32,169 nt of DNA, taken from Psychrobacter sp. (lineage in GTDB: Bacteria; Pseudomonadota; Gammaproteobacteria; Pseudomonadales; Moraxellaceae). Within the stretch, counting starts at the first letter, position 1. Each line of letters opens with the position of its first letter. Shown piece after piece: positions 22,330 through 30,648 of this stretch. Under the pieces are notes generated by a model. The model saw nothing but the letters and a program-made list of their open reading frames with translations, was not told the DNA's origin and made no database searches. Location of the stretch: contig NZ_JAKDUI010000005.1 of NCBI RefSeq assembly GCF_030457785.1, positions 1 to 32,169 on the forward strand, in the 5' to 3' direction. The translations under genes and the position numbers were made by a program.

Positions 22330-24330
22330 ATGAGCACATCTAATGACACAAGTCGCGGCCAGAAACGCAGTGAGGCATGCCTCAACAATGATACTCAAGT
22401 GACGACCGATATCCGCTATCAGTTTGATTTTGAGCGTTACTTTGAGCATCTGGTGGATGTCTCACTCACCTTTACGGCAGCGACAGATTCACCGCAGCTT
22501 TGGTTGCCTGCATGGATACCGGGCAGTTATTTGATGCGTGAGTTCGCCAGAAACATTACTGCGGTGCATTATCAAATTCTCGATAGTCAAACAATGAGTA
22601 GCGAGGCACAACCAGAAACCCATCGTGCGGAGAAAATAGACAAACACACTTGGCAGCTGCCTCAGGTAAAGGCAGGACAGGCAATAGAGGTGTGTTATGA
22701 AGTCTATTGTTATGATCTATCAGTACGTACTGCTTATGTGGATCAGCAGCGTCTATATGGCAACTTCACATCCCTTGCATTGGCCATCGATGGACATGAG
22801 CATCAGCCTATACAGGTAAAGCTGATTGTGCCAGCAGCGTTCTTAGCAAATAAAGACGAAGAGCGTGTATGCTTAGCAACAGGTTTGGACTCTATAGATT
22901 TACGTTTGGATGGGCAGTATTGTTTGGCACTGCAGGTGGATAACTATCATGATCTGATTGATTATCCTTTTGAGTTCGCTGAACAAGACAAGTTTGATTT
23001 TATTATTCAGGATGATAAGCATCAGACGTTGAGCCACCGTTTTTATATTTCGGGCAAGCACAGCGCTAATATGGGCAGATTGCAGCAAGATGTGACTCAG
23101 ATTTGCCAAACCTATGTGGATTGGTTGGGTGATGCACCCTTTGCTGATTATACGTTTATGACCTTTGCGAGTGGCAACGATTATGGCGGTCTTGAGCATA
23201 TCAATTCTACCAGTTTGATTACGCCGCGTCGTGATTTACCCAGTATCGATGAACCAGCCGTGCCAAATAGTAACTATCAGCGCTTTTTGGGGCTATGCAG
23301 TCATGAGTATTTTCACGCTTGGTGGGTCAAGACTGTACGCCCAGATGTCATGCTAGATGCGGATCTGCGTCGTGAGGCGTTCACGCCGCTGTTGTGGGTG
23401 TTTGAAGGCTTTACTTCTTATATCGATGATTTTATGTTGCAAGCATCGGGTGTCATCGACAAACCAAGCTATCTGGAGTTGTTAGCAGAGCAAATTAACC
23501 GCTATCATCAAACCCCTGGACGCGCACATCAAAGCGTTGCAGAATCTAGCTTTGATGCTTGGATTAAGCTATATCGCAGTGATGAAAACACCGGCAACGC
23601 TGGTATTAGTTACTACAACAAAGGCGCATTGGTCGCACTTTGTTTAGATTTAATATTGCTTGAAAAGACAAATGGCCGCTATCGTTTGTTTGACGTGGTC
23701 AAAGCTTTTTATCAGCAGGCTAAAGCAAACAGCAATAAGCGCATCGGTATCACCAGTGCTGGTATGGGCGACGTTGTCGGGCAGTTTATGCCATTAGCAG
23801 AATGGCAGGATTTTGAACGACGCTATGTCAATGGTGTCGAAGCGTTACCGATTCAAGCGTTGTTGACAGCGAACGGTATCAAGCTGCGCACCAATACCAA
23901 AGAAACAGCTGATAAGCATGTACCTTGGGGTATGCGCTGTACGGATACACCTGCTGGGTTGACGGTCAATCGTGTGATGCGTGACAGCGCGGCTGCCAGA
24001 GCTGGAATTTCTGCAAATGACATCATTATTGCCATCGATGGTATCAAAGCAGATACCAAGCAGTTGGCTCAATTTATAGAAGCAGAGCATGACATTGAGT
24101 GTTATTTATTTCGCCGTGATGAGCTGATGCGTGTCACAGTGCTGCCGAAGGTGGCTATTGACGAAGTCGATGATAGTACTGATGTCGAAAGCTCTGATAT
24201 CAAAACAGCGGCTCCTCATAAAATCAGTCTGCACTTGGTAAAAAAAGAACCTTCATCACAGACTGGTAACGAATCATCAAAAGAAGAGGCGAGTTGGCAG
24301 ACTTGGCTAAATGTCATGCAGCGTGGCTGA
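22330..24330 (+). CDS. M61-family aminopeptidase with PDZ domain (glycyl aminopeptidase-like)
   Basis: A gluzincin metallopeptidase of family M61, whose characterised members remove N-terminal Gly or Ala. Zinc ligands are seen in HEYFH (about 325-329) and the glutamate of FEGFTSYIDDF (about 359). The N-terminal beta-rich domain has LWLPAWIPGSYLMREFARNI, typical of the family. A PDZ domain (about 533-605, VNRVMRDSAAARAGISANDIIIAIDG) follows, then a Ser/Glu-rich tail. The frame is open to a GTG at 22303, but the ATG at 22330 has AAAGAG directly upstream and begins a more usual N-terminus, so I use 22330 (666 residues). No signal peptide is evident, suggesting a cytosolic location. It is convergent with rluE. 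Confidence 0.9.
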   Translation: MSTSNDTSRGQKRSEACLNNDTQVTTDIRYQFDFERYFEHLVDVSLTFTAATDSPQLWLPAWIPGSYLMREFARNITAVHYQILDSQTMSSEAQPETHRAEKIDKHTWQLPQVKAGQAIEVCYEVYCYDLSVRTAYVDQQRLYGNFTSLALAIDGHEHQPIQVKLIVPAAFLANKDEERVCLATGLDSIDLRLDGQYCLALQVDNYHDLIDYPFEFAEQDKFDFIIQDDKHQTLSHRFYISGKHSANMGRLQQDVTQICQTYVDWLGDAPFADYTFMTFASGNDYGGLEHINSTSLITPRRDLPSIDEPAVPNSNYQRFLGLCSHEYFHAWWVKTVRPDVMLDADLRREAFTPLLWVFEGFTSYIDDFMLQASGVIDKPSYLELLAEQINRYHQTPGRAHQSVAESSFDAWIKLYRSDENTGNAGISYYNKGALVALCLDLILLEKTNGRYRLFDVVKAFYQQAKANSNKRIGITSAGMGDVVGQFMPLAEWQDFERRYVNGVEALPIQALLTANGIKLRTNTKETADKHVPWGMRCTDTPAGLTVNRVMRDSAAARAGISANDIIIAIDGIKADTKQLAQFIEAEHDIECYLFRRDELMRVTVLPKVAIDEVDDSTDVESSDIKTAAPHKISLHLVKKEPSSQTGNESSKEEASWQTWLNVMQRG

Positions 24331-24340
24331 GCGTAAGAAT

Positions 24341-24368
24341 GTTCGGCACTCCCTAGGGTGTGTTGAAC
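24341..24368. other. 28-nt imperfect palindrome after the M61 gene
   Basis: GTTCGGCACT and its partner meet at CCCTAGGG; all positions pair except one T/T mismatch, with two G·U pairs. There is no T-tract. It may be an mRNA 3' hairpin or the end of a decayed repeat. Confidence 0.4.
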
Positions 24369-24458
24369 ATCCAAGTATTGTTTTAGAAATGTCTGGATTA
24401 TCGGAAGAGTGGTTCAAACTCCTGACACATCATCTTTTGTCTCTGGCTACTAATGTCG

Positions 24459-25085
24459 CTATATCTCAATGCCCAATTGCTTACAGCGTTCGCTGTTTAG
24501 ATGAATGCGTACAAACTTACCGACCGCCAAATTACCGAGATCAAAGCCTGCTACCGACCAGCGGATCAAGCGTAGACAAGGCAAGCCAACATGTGCAGTC
24601 ATGCGTCTGACTTGGCGATTCTTACCTTCATAAATAGTCAGCATTAACCACGATGTCGGGACGTTTTTGCGTTCACGGATAGGTGGATTGCGTTGCCATA
24701 AGTCAATGGGCAGTTCTGATTCTGCTACCATTTTCACGGTCGCAGGTAGTGTCTTTCCATCTTTTAAATCAACGCCAACAGCCAGCTCATTTAACTGCGC
24801 TGGTGTTGCTGCCCCTTCGACTTGTACCAAATACGTCTTGCCTTGTTTATGTTTGCTGCTGGAAAAATTGGCAGCAGACGGTGGCTGAGTAATCGCTTTA
24901 TTGACCCGTCCGTCGCTCGTCAAAATTAATAAACCTTCTGAGGTGGCATCGAGTCGACCTGCTACTCGTAGCGACTTATCGGTAAAGTAGTGTGAAAGGG
25001 TGCTGTGATCGTTGTTGCTGTCATCTCGAAACTGACTTTGTACCCCATAAGGTTTGTTAAATAAAATGAGACTAGCGTTCGACAT
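24459..25085 (-). CDS. rluE: 23S rRNA pseudouridine synthase RluE-type
   Basis: An RsuA-family pseudouridine synthase; E. coli RluE converts U2457 of 23S rRNA. The catalytic aspartate is D46 in GRLDATSEGLLIL. The segment PPIRERKNVPTSW (134-146) and EGKNRQVRRM (153-162) are what I use to assign RluE rather than RsuA or RluF. There is no N-terminal S4 domain, as expected for RluE. The length of 208 is normal, with a small insert rich in Ser/Lys around residues 68-82. The start follows AGGAG about 10 nt upstream. It is convergent with the M61 gene and upstream of the isocitrate dehydrogenase terminator. Confidence 0.92.
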   Translation of the reverse strand: MSNASLILFNKPYGVQSQFRDDSNNDHSTLSHYFTDKSLRVAGRLDATSEGLLILTSDGRVNKAITQPPSAANFSSSKHKQGKTYLVQVEGAATPAQLNELAVGVDLKDGKTLPATVKMVAESELPIDLWQRNPPIRERKNVPTSWLMLTIYEGKNRQVRRMTAHVGLPCLRLIRWSVAGFDLGNLAVGKFVRIHLNSERCKQLGIEI

Positions 25086-25164
25086 AAAAGAGAGACTCCT
25101 AAAATAAAATCATTGATGAATGGCATAACATCAGTGCGGCATAAAAGAATGCATTAATACAGCC

Positions 25165-25215
25165 AAAACAAACACCCCTCAAGTCCAAGACCTAAGGGGT
25201 GTTTTTGTTTTATCT
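25165..25215 (-). terminator. Terminator for isocitrate dehydrogenase
   Basis: On the minus strand a 16-bp stem (AAACACCCCTTAGGTC against GACTTGAGGGGTGTTT, with G·U pairs) has a TTG loop and is followed by GTTTTGG. The rightward reading also has T-rich sequence. It lies about 75 nt past the stop. Confidence 0.85.
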
Positions 25216-25278
25216 GACATAGGCTTAGAAGCGGTATCTACCGAGTTGACTAAGCCTATAAGTCAGTCAAACCAACAA

Positions 25279-27498
25279 TTACAGTGATGCAATTGCTTCA
25301 TTGAACAACGTGCTTGGACGCATGATTTTTTCAGCGATCTCTTCGTCAGCTAGGAAATAGCCTTTGAGATCAACTGACTTGCCTTGTGCTTCGTTGAGTT
25401 GTTTAACGATAGCTTCTTCGTTAGACTTCAGCGTCTCTGCCAGTGGTGCAAATTTTGCCTTGAGCTCTGCATCTTCGTCTTGCGCTGCTAGCCCTTGTGC
25501 CCAGTACATCGCTAGGTAGAAGTGACTACCACGATTGTCTAGCTCACCTGTTTTACGTGATGGCGACTTGTTGTTCGATAGTAGCTCTTCTGTCGCCGTA
25601 TCAAGCGTGTCTGCCAAGACTTTGGCTTTGGCATTGTTGTCGTGTTTGGCTAAATGCTCCAAAGATTCGGTCAATGCTAAAAACTCGCCCAATGAATCCC
25701 AACGTAGATGGTTTTCTTCAAGAAGTTGATGTACATGCTTCGGTGCAGAACCACCAGCGCCTGTTTCAAATAAACCACCACCTTTCATTAGAGGCACAAC
25801 TGATAGCATCTTCGCACTCGTTCCTAGCTCTAGGATAGGGAACAAATCAGTCAGATAGTCACGTAAGATGTTACCAGTCGCAGAGATAGTATCTAGACCG
25901 CGTGCGACGCGCTCAAGAGTATAACGCATGGCTCGAACCTGAGACATGATTTCGATGTGCAAGCCGTCAGTATCGTGGTCTTGTAGATACAATTCGACTT
26001 TCTTGATCAGCTCATTTTCGTGTGGACGATAAGGGTCTAACCAGAAGATAACTGGGGTTTCTGACTCACGTGCACGGCGTACGGCAAGCTTGATCCAGTC
26101 TTGAATAGGCTCATCTTTGGTCTGACACATGCGCCAGATATCACCTTCTTCAACACGCTGTTCGAGCAGTACTTCGTCAGTGTCAACATCGACGATGCGA
26201 GCAACACCAGGACCAGTAGACTCGAAAGTTTTGTCGTGTGAGCCATACTCTTCTGCTTTTTGTGCCATCAGGCCAACGTTAGGAACCGTACCCATTGTGG
26301 TTGGGTCAAAGTTACCGTGCCATTTGCAGAAGTTAATCATCTCTTGGTAAATACGTGCAAAAGTAGACTCTGGCATAACTGCTTTACAGTCATACATTTT
26401 GCCATCAGCGCCCCACATTTTACCACCTGAGCGGATCATGGCTGGCATAGAAGCATCGACGATCACATCACTTGGTGAGTGGAAGTTGGTGATGCCTTTT
26501 GATGAGTCAACCATCGCCAGACGTGGGCGATGTACTTGGCAAGCATGTAAATCGCGTTCGATTTCTTCACGCTTACTAGAAGGTAGCTCTGCAATTTTTT
26601 CGTACAAGCTAGCCATACCGTTGTTGACGTTAATACCTAGCTCATCAAAGAAAGCACCGTGCTTTTTGAAGGCTTCTTTATAATAGATTCGAACCGCGTG
26701 ACCAAAGACGATAGGGTGCGATACTTTCATCATGGTGGCTTTTACGTGCAATGAAAACAAGATGCCTGATTCGCGGCAGTCTTCCATTTCTTGCTCATAA
26801 AATTCTAGAAGTGCTTTTTTGCTCATAAACATGAGGTCGATGACTTCTTTGTCTTGTAAAGCAATTTCAGTCTTTAATACTTTGGTCGTACCGTCATCTA
26901 GTAGACGTTCCATACGCACTGTACGGGGTTTGTCGAGAGTCATTGACTGCTCGCCGTCATAGAAGTCGCCTTTATGCATGTGCGATACATGCGTGCTTGA
27001 CCACTGTTTCCATTCGCCCATTGAATGTGGGTGTTTGCGAGCGAAGTTTTTGACAGCTTTTGGTGCGCGGCGGTCTGAGTTACCTTCACGTAGTACAGGG
27101 TTAACTGAACTGCCTAAGCTTTTGCCGTAGCGTTTACGAATTTCTTTTTCTTCTTCTGTTTTTGGTTCGCCTGGAAAATCAGGTATCGCGTAGCCTTTGC
27201 TTTGGAGTTCTTTGATAGTGGCTACAAGTTGTTGAACAGAAGCACTGATGTTGGGTAGTTTAATGATGTTGGCATCTGGATCTTGAGTCAATTTGCCAAG
27301 TGCAGCCAAGTTGTCGGGTACACGTTGATCTTCAGTAAGGTAGTCAGAGAATTCGGCCAATACTCGAGCAGCAACAGAGATATCACTGGTTTCTACAGAG
27401 ACACCTGCAGTTTTGGAGAATGCTTCGACAATAGGCAGGAATGATAGGGTCGCCAGCGCTGGGGCTTCGTCAGTCTTTGTATAAATAATTTTTGACAT
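25279..27498 (-). CDS. icd: Monomeric NADP-dependent isocitrate dehydrogenase
   Basis: It oxidises isocitrate to 2-oxoglutarate and CO2 with NADP+ in the TCA cycle. It belongs to the monomeric IDH-II family of about 740 residues, unrelated in length to the 45-kDa dimeric Icd. Recognisable features are the N-terminal [21 protein letters not shown], the segment [22 protein letters not shown] with [18 protein letters not shown] substrate-binding residues (about 130-150), [21 protein letters not shown]-like [15 protein letters not shown], and the C-terminal [16 protein letters not shown]-like [10 protein letters not shown]. The full length of 739 shows no truncation. This form is common in Moraxellaceae and cold-adapted marine bacteria. 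AGGA lies 13 nt before the ATG, further than usual. A nested dyad about 175-210 nt upstream may be an operator. Confidence 0.95.
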   Translation of the reverse strand: MSKIIYTKTDEAPALATLSFLPIVEAFSKTAGVSVETSDISVAARVLAEFSDYLTEDQRVPDNLAALGKLTQDPDANIIKLPNISASVQQLVATIKELQSKGYAIPDFPGEPKTEEEKEIRKRYGKSLGSSVNPVLREGNSDRRAPKAVKNFARKHPHSMGEWKQWSSTHVSHMHKGDFYDGEQSMTLDKPRTVRMERLLDDGTTKVLKTEIALQDKEVIDLMFMSKKALLEFYEQEMEDCRESGILFSLHVKATMMKVSHPIVFGHAVRIYYKEAFKKHGAFFDELGINVNNGMASLYEKIAELPSSKREEIERDLHACQVHRPRLAMVDSSKGITNFHSPSDVIVDASMPAMIRSGGKMWGADGKMYDCKAVMPESTFARIYQEMINFCKWHGNFDPTTMGTVPNVGLMAQKAEEYGSHDKTFESTGPGVARIVDVDTDEVLLEQRVEEGDIWRMCQTKDEPIQDWIKLAVRRARESETPVIFWLDPYRPHENELIKKVELYLQDHDTDGLHIEIMSQVRAMRYTLERVARGLDTISATGNILRDYLTDLFPILELGTSAKMLSVVPLMKGGGLFETGAGGSAPKHVHQLLEENHLRWDSLGEFLALTESLEHLAKHDNNAKAKVLADTLDTATEELLSNNKSPSRKTGELDNRGSHFYLAMYWAQGLAAQDEDAELKAKFAPLAETLKSNEEAIVKQLNEAQGKSVDLKGYFLADEEIAEKIMRPSTLFNEAIASL

Positions 27499-27671
27499 AT
27501 TAGTAGAATATTCCTATAGGCTGTAGTGAATAATTGAAATATCGTTAAATCGTACTATGTAATAGCAGACGATAAGGTGAAAACAAGTACATCATATGTA
27601 GGCTCTTAATGCGTTTTAACAACGTTGAGGCTACTTAAGTCTTCTTTTTTTCTAATATTAATAAGCCTTTA

Positions 27672-27706
27672 TGACAATGGCGTTTAACGTTAACAACTCA
27701 TTGTCA
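27672..27706. promoter_or_regulatory. Nested dyad, possible operator upstream of icd
   Basis: TGACAATG (27672-27679) and CATTGTCA (27699-27706) are perfect inverted copies; an inner palindrome TTAACGTTAA (27684-27693) has nearly the same centre. Two concentric dyads in 35 bp suggest a protein-binding site. The regulator is unknown. Confidence 0.35.
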
Positions 27707-27961
27707 GAAAAGTGCTTACGATGGTGATAAAACCATCTGTATAAAGCTACCTAAAAGCAAGTGGCATATAGTCCATTATACGGCATTGATTATAGATTCG
27801 ATACAGTGTCAACCGCTTATAATGAACTAAGTATACTGTTTTCGTTCATGTCTTATGTACGAAAATTATATTAAGCTAATCACAGCATTATTTTAGCAGT
27901 CATCAGCTTTGATATCACCCTCAGTATACAACGATAGCAAATACAAAATGAAATTAATACA

Positions 27962-27990
27962 TTGAGTGCAAGATGTCGCGTGGATATAAA
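27962..27990 (+). promoter_or_regulatory. Candidate sigma70 promoter of an orphan transcript
   Basis: TTGAGT (27962-27967) and TATAAA (27985-27990) are separated by 17 nt. The nearest rightward gene starts almost 400 nt away, but a terminator lies at 28128-28157. Confidence 0.45.
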
Positions 27991-27996
27991 CTCCTC

Positions 27997-28157
27997 GTTT
28001 GCCGTTTATATCTATCATAATAAATATTTTATAAACTATCTCATCAGCAATTATGAACTTCTTGCAGCGAGATGCTCAGGCTTGTGTTACCGATTAATTA
28101 TAGAATGAATGTCATTATAAAAAATAGCCACCTATATTACTTTGGGTGGTTTTTTTA
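27997..28157 (+). ncRNA. Candidate small RNA (about 160 nt)
   Basis: The proposed transcript starts about 7 nt after the TATAAA box and ends at an intrinsic terminator. Near its 5' end GTTTATATC (28004-28012) is the inverted partner of GATATAAAC (27983-27991), which overlaps the promoter and would be outside the RNA, so that dyad is more likely a regulatory site. Inside there is only a 14-codon frame (28053-28097) without a ribosome site. No known RNA family was recognised. Existence rests on promoter plus terminator only. Confidence 0.35.
28128..28157 (+). terminator. Intrinsic terminator not assigned to a protein gene
   Basis: CCACC (28128-28132) and GGTGG (28145-28149) pair over a 12-nt loop, followed by eight T (28150-28157). 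An A-tract on the left side (AAAAAATA) would also allow leftward termination. No protein gene ends nearby on either strand. Confidence 0.65.
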
Positions 28158-28277
28158 TGAGTGCTGATGTGTTTTTGCAAATTGTGACAGCAAGCTGGCC
28201 AAAATTTGCTAGGCTGTCTATGGATAGCTTACAGATAACTGACAGACAGGCATCTTGCAGTTCAGGGTGGTATTTTA

Positions 28278-28352
28278 GTTCTAAGTGATTATGCTTTAAG
28301 TGATCGTGGGTTCAGCGATTGTGGTTTAAGTAAGTGTGATTAAGATAACGAT
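28278..28352. repeat. 15-bp degenerate tandem repeat upstream of FemAB-like gene
   Basis: Units in register at 28278, 28293, 28308, 28323 and 28338 read GTTCTAAGTGATTAT, GCTTTAAGTGATCGT, GGGTTCAGCGATTGT, GGTTTAAGTAAGTGT and GATTAAGATAACGAT. The period is 15, with decay in the later units. It ends 18 nt before the start codon and so would lie in the leader or promoter. Confidence 0.7.
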
Positions 28353-28369
28353 GCGACTAAGGTGAAGGT

Positions 28370-29713
28370 ATGAAGTTGGAATATGCACTGATACGTGATA
28401 CCAGTTGGCAAAGTCAGGCAGACTGGCAAACGCCGGATACACCATTTATGTCATTTGCTTTTTGGCAAGCACTAGCGGACACAGGTGCGATTGGTGACCA
28501 AGCAGGCTGGTTGCCCATATACATCATGATACACCGTGTGGCAGATGATTTAACCGCTAAGCCTAAAAGCAGTGATAGTAAAACAGAGGCTAATATTGGA
28601 AATCGCCACCAAACAGCATCCATAGCGCAGCCCGTTGCGGTATTGCCTGTATTTATAAAGAGTCATCATAGTGGTGAGTTTGTATTCGACCACGCATGGG
28701 CACAAGCCTATGCGCGTTATGGCGTAGAGTATTACCCACGACTGGTTACCAGTGTGCCGTATACGCCGATTACTGGACAACGGCTATGGTTGGCGGCGGA
28801 CGAAAGTCTCAATGAAGATATCGTGAAAACAGCCATGCTAGGCGTGGATGATATCGCGCAGCAAGTAGGTGCATCGAGCTGGCATGGACTGTTTGTCGCG
28901 TCTGAATTGGCGGAGGTTGCTAATGCAGCGCTGCCGACGGATATTGATATAAAGCATGCGCTGGCTACTCAAGATGAAGGTGCAGCACCGATCGTTATTG
29001 ATACGCCAATCCTTGAGCGGCAAGGCTGCCAGTTCTTGTGGCAAAATAAAGACTTATTACAAGATGAGCAACCGTTTGCAGATTTTGAAGCGTTTTTGAA
29101 GACGCTTAGAGCTAAAAAGCGTAAAACCATTCGTGCTGAACGGCGAAAGGTTGCCCAGCAGGACATTAAGTGCCAGCGTAAATGTGGTAACGATATTACA
29201 GATGAAGATTGGAAGGCCTTTTATCACTGTTATGTGATGACTTATGCGGTACGTGGACAGCAGCCTTATTTGACCATGGCGTTTTTTAGGGCGTTGGCTG
29301 AGATGATGCCTGAGCATTTAATGCTCGCACAAGCCACTGATAGTAATAATGAGATTATCGCCAGCAGTTTGTTTTTGTACGATACGCCTGACAATGAAAA
29401 TCCAACTCTCTATGGTCGTTATTGGGGGGCGCTGGGTGAGTATGATAGTTTGCACTTTGAGCTGTGTTATTATCAAGGCATCGAGTTTGCTATCGAGAAA
29501 GGGTTGGTATATTTTGATCCAGGTACGCAAGGGGAGCATAAACTGGTGCGTGGTTTTATCCCAACGACGACGCACTCGCTGCATCGTATTTATGACCCGC
29601 GCTTCGTGCCAGCGATCGCCAATTTTTGTAGCCAAGATCGTGAGCACATGGCACGATATCGTCAGCAGGCATTTGAAGCTTTGCCATTTAACGCGGACAA
29701 CATGCCCATTTAG
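28370..29713 (+). CDS. FemAB-like / GNAT-fold acyltransferase (COG3146, PF04339 type)
   Basis: A member of the family labelled peptidoglycan biosynthesis/recognition (FemAB_like), with a tandem GNAT-type fold; the reaction is not established. Conserved blocks are TPFMSFAFWQALADTGAIGDQAGWLP (about 24-49), the block PVFIKSHHSGEFVFDHAWAQAYARYG, YYPRLVTSVPYTPITGQRL, KKRKTIRAERRKV, and LYGRYWGALGEYDSLHFELCYYQGIEFAIEKGL, ending in FDPGTQGEHKLVRGF. The 447-residue length includes a polar insert (about 64-85, KSSDSKTEANIG) missing from typical members. AAGGTGAAGGT immediately precedes the ATG. It is 68 nt before ubiC and may be co-transcribed. It is probably cytosolic, with an aminoacyl or acyl donor unknown. 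Confidence 0.88.
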   Translation: MKLEYALIRDTSWQSQADWQTPDTPFMSFAFWQALADTGAIGDQAGWLPIYIMIHRVADDLTAKPKSSDSKTEANIGNRHQTASIAQPVAVLPVFIKSHHSGEFVFDHAWAQAYARYGVEYYPRLVTSVPYTPITGQRLWLAADESLNEDIVKTAMLGVDDIAQQVGASSWHGLFVASELAEVANAALPTDIDIKHALATQDEGAAPIVIDTPILERQGCQFLWQNKDLLQDEQPFADFEAFLKTLRAKKRKTIRAERRKVAQQDIKCQRKCGNDITDEDWKAFYHCYVMTYAVRGQQPYLTMAFFRALAEMMPEHLMLAQATDSNNEIIASSLFLYDTPDNENPTLYGRYWGALGEYDSLHFELCYYQGIEFAIEKGLVYFDPGTQGEHKLVRGFIPTTTHSLHRIYDPRFVPAIANFCSQDREHMARYRQQAFEALPFNADNMPI

Positions 29714-29781
29714 GATATCTTTTCCAGGTTGGAAACGCGCCCAAGCCTTTAACTTTACTACTTCATAATCAGCTGTTACCT

Positions 29782-30297
29782 ATGTCTAGCAACCCCATGT
29801 CTTATACAACACATTCAACTCCTCCCGCCGCGCTGTTACCATGGCTCAATGCAGAGGGCTCTTTGACAGCGATGTTAGAGGAAAAAGCAGCGCAACCATT
29901 GCGAGTAGAGCGCAGCTTCGAAGGCTATCGGTTGCTATCGTTGGCACAAAAAAAACAACTGGGCATGCAAGGTAATATGCTTAGCCGTCCGATGCTAGCA
30001 TGGGTGAGAGAAGTGCATTTATATGGCAACCATGATCAGCCATGGGTGCAAGCTCAAAGCATCTTTCCGATACCTAGTCTAAAAGGTCGTGCGCGTCGTT
30101 TGCAGCAGTTGAAAGGCACGCCTATCGGATATGTTTTATTTAAACGCAATCGTACGCTGCCAAGCGAGCGTTTCATTCAGCATGCTGCCGAAGGTTGGCA
30201 ACGGCAAACTCGCTACGACTGGCACGGGCGCACGCTACTGATTGGTGAGCGCTTTTTGCCGGCTTTTGAATCCATTCTCGAAGCTAGCAATACTTGA
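29782..30297 (+). CDS. ubiC: Chorismate--pyruvate lyase
   Basis: It removes pyruvate from chorismate to give 4-hydroxybenzoate, the first committed step of ubiquinone synthesis. The sequence shows LLPWLNAEGSLTAMLE (18-33), WVREVHLYG with Arg76, PWVQAQSIFP, KGTPIGYVLF and the C-terminal LLIGERFLP with Glu156, matching the Arg76/Glu155 product-binding pair of E. coli UbiC. The length of 171 is normal. Starts at 29782 or 29797 (MSYTTH) are both possible, since no strong Shine-Dalgarno is seen. The usual partner ubiA does not follow. It probably shares a transcript with the FemAB-like gene. Confidence 0.92.
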   Translation: MSSNPMSYTTHSTPPAALLPWLNAEGSLTAMLEEKAAQPLRVERSFEGYRLLSLAQKKQLGMQGNMLSRPMLAWVREVHLYGNHDQPWVQAQSIFPIPSLKGRARRLQQLKGTPIGYVLFKRNRTLPSERFIQHAAEGWQRQTRYDWHGRTLLIGERFLPAFESILEASNT

Positions 30298-30648
30298 ATA
30301 CGTATAAAGCAGGAACGCACAAATAAAAAGAAATGGTGTACGGCTATTTGTAAATGCTCAGCACGCCCTAGTCATCAGTAAATTGTTTATTTCATTGGCT
30401 ATTTATTTGCGTTATATCGTCTTTTAACGGGTTCAGCTTTCGGTGAGTTTTTTTTGCGTTCACCACGCAAAGTTTCATGTTACACTTAATCTTTAGCGAA
30501 GACATCGACGCCTGCCTATATCAGATTTGTTGCCGATATAGAATGACAGGTTGGGTGTTTCCGCTTGCCTATTTTTTACTCCTTTTGCTACTCGCTTATT
30601 TTCAATATAAAGTTACCATTAACGATAGTCACTATTTAGGACCTCACT
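30298..30648. other. glyA promoter and leader region
   Basis: 351 bp between ubiC and glyA. It holds a dyad TTTGCGT-tcacc-ACGCAAA (30453-30471) overlapping a candidate promoter, then a leader of about 155 nt with the hairpin CTATATC/GATATAG (30516-30541) and outer CCTG/CAGG. No clear T-tract terminator for ubiC is visible. Confidence 0.5.
30459..30486 (+). promoter_or_regulatory. Candidate extended -10 promoter for glyA
   Basis: TTCACC (30459-30464) and TACACT (30481-30486) are 16 nt apart, and TG plus one base precedes the -10 box (extended -10 form). The predicted start is near 30493. A 7-bp dyad overlaps the -35 box. Confidence 0.4.

Larger units (their letters stand above)
27499..28369. 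other. Long divergent intergenic region, icd / FemAB-like gene
   Basis: 871 bp without a credible ORF longer than 60 codons. It contains a nested dyad (27672-27706), a promoter-to-terminator unit that may be a small RNA (27962-28157), and a 15-bp degenerate tandem repeat (28278-28352). The segment 27710-27960 is AT-rich with several TATAAT-like stretches but no clear pairing of promoter boxes. Confidence 0.55.

Noticed and set aside
24311-24610. A 99-codon rightward frame overlapping the end of the M61 gene and rluE
   Set aside because: It is antisense to the well-supported rluE over much of its length and has no family resemblance.
28053-28097. A 14-codon ATG frame inside the candidate small RNA
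   Set aside because: No Shine-Dalgarno and no sequence feature of a leader peptide.
28308-28318. The string GGGTTCAGC occurring here, at 30429 and inverted near 3095
   Set aside because: Flanking sequences do not align, so these are probably chance matches of nine to eleven bases.
30453-30471. PurR-box-like half sites near the glyA promoter (TTTGCGT and ACGCAAA)
   Set aside because: In a PurR operator the halves are in the opposite order (ACGCAAA then TTTGCGT), adjacent; here they are reversed and separated by 5 nt, and PurR is not expected in this group.
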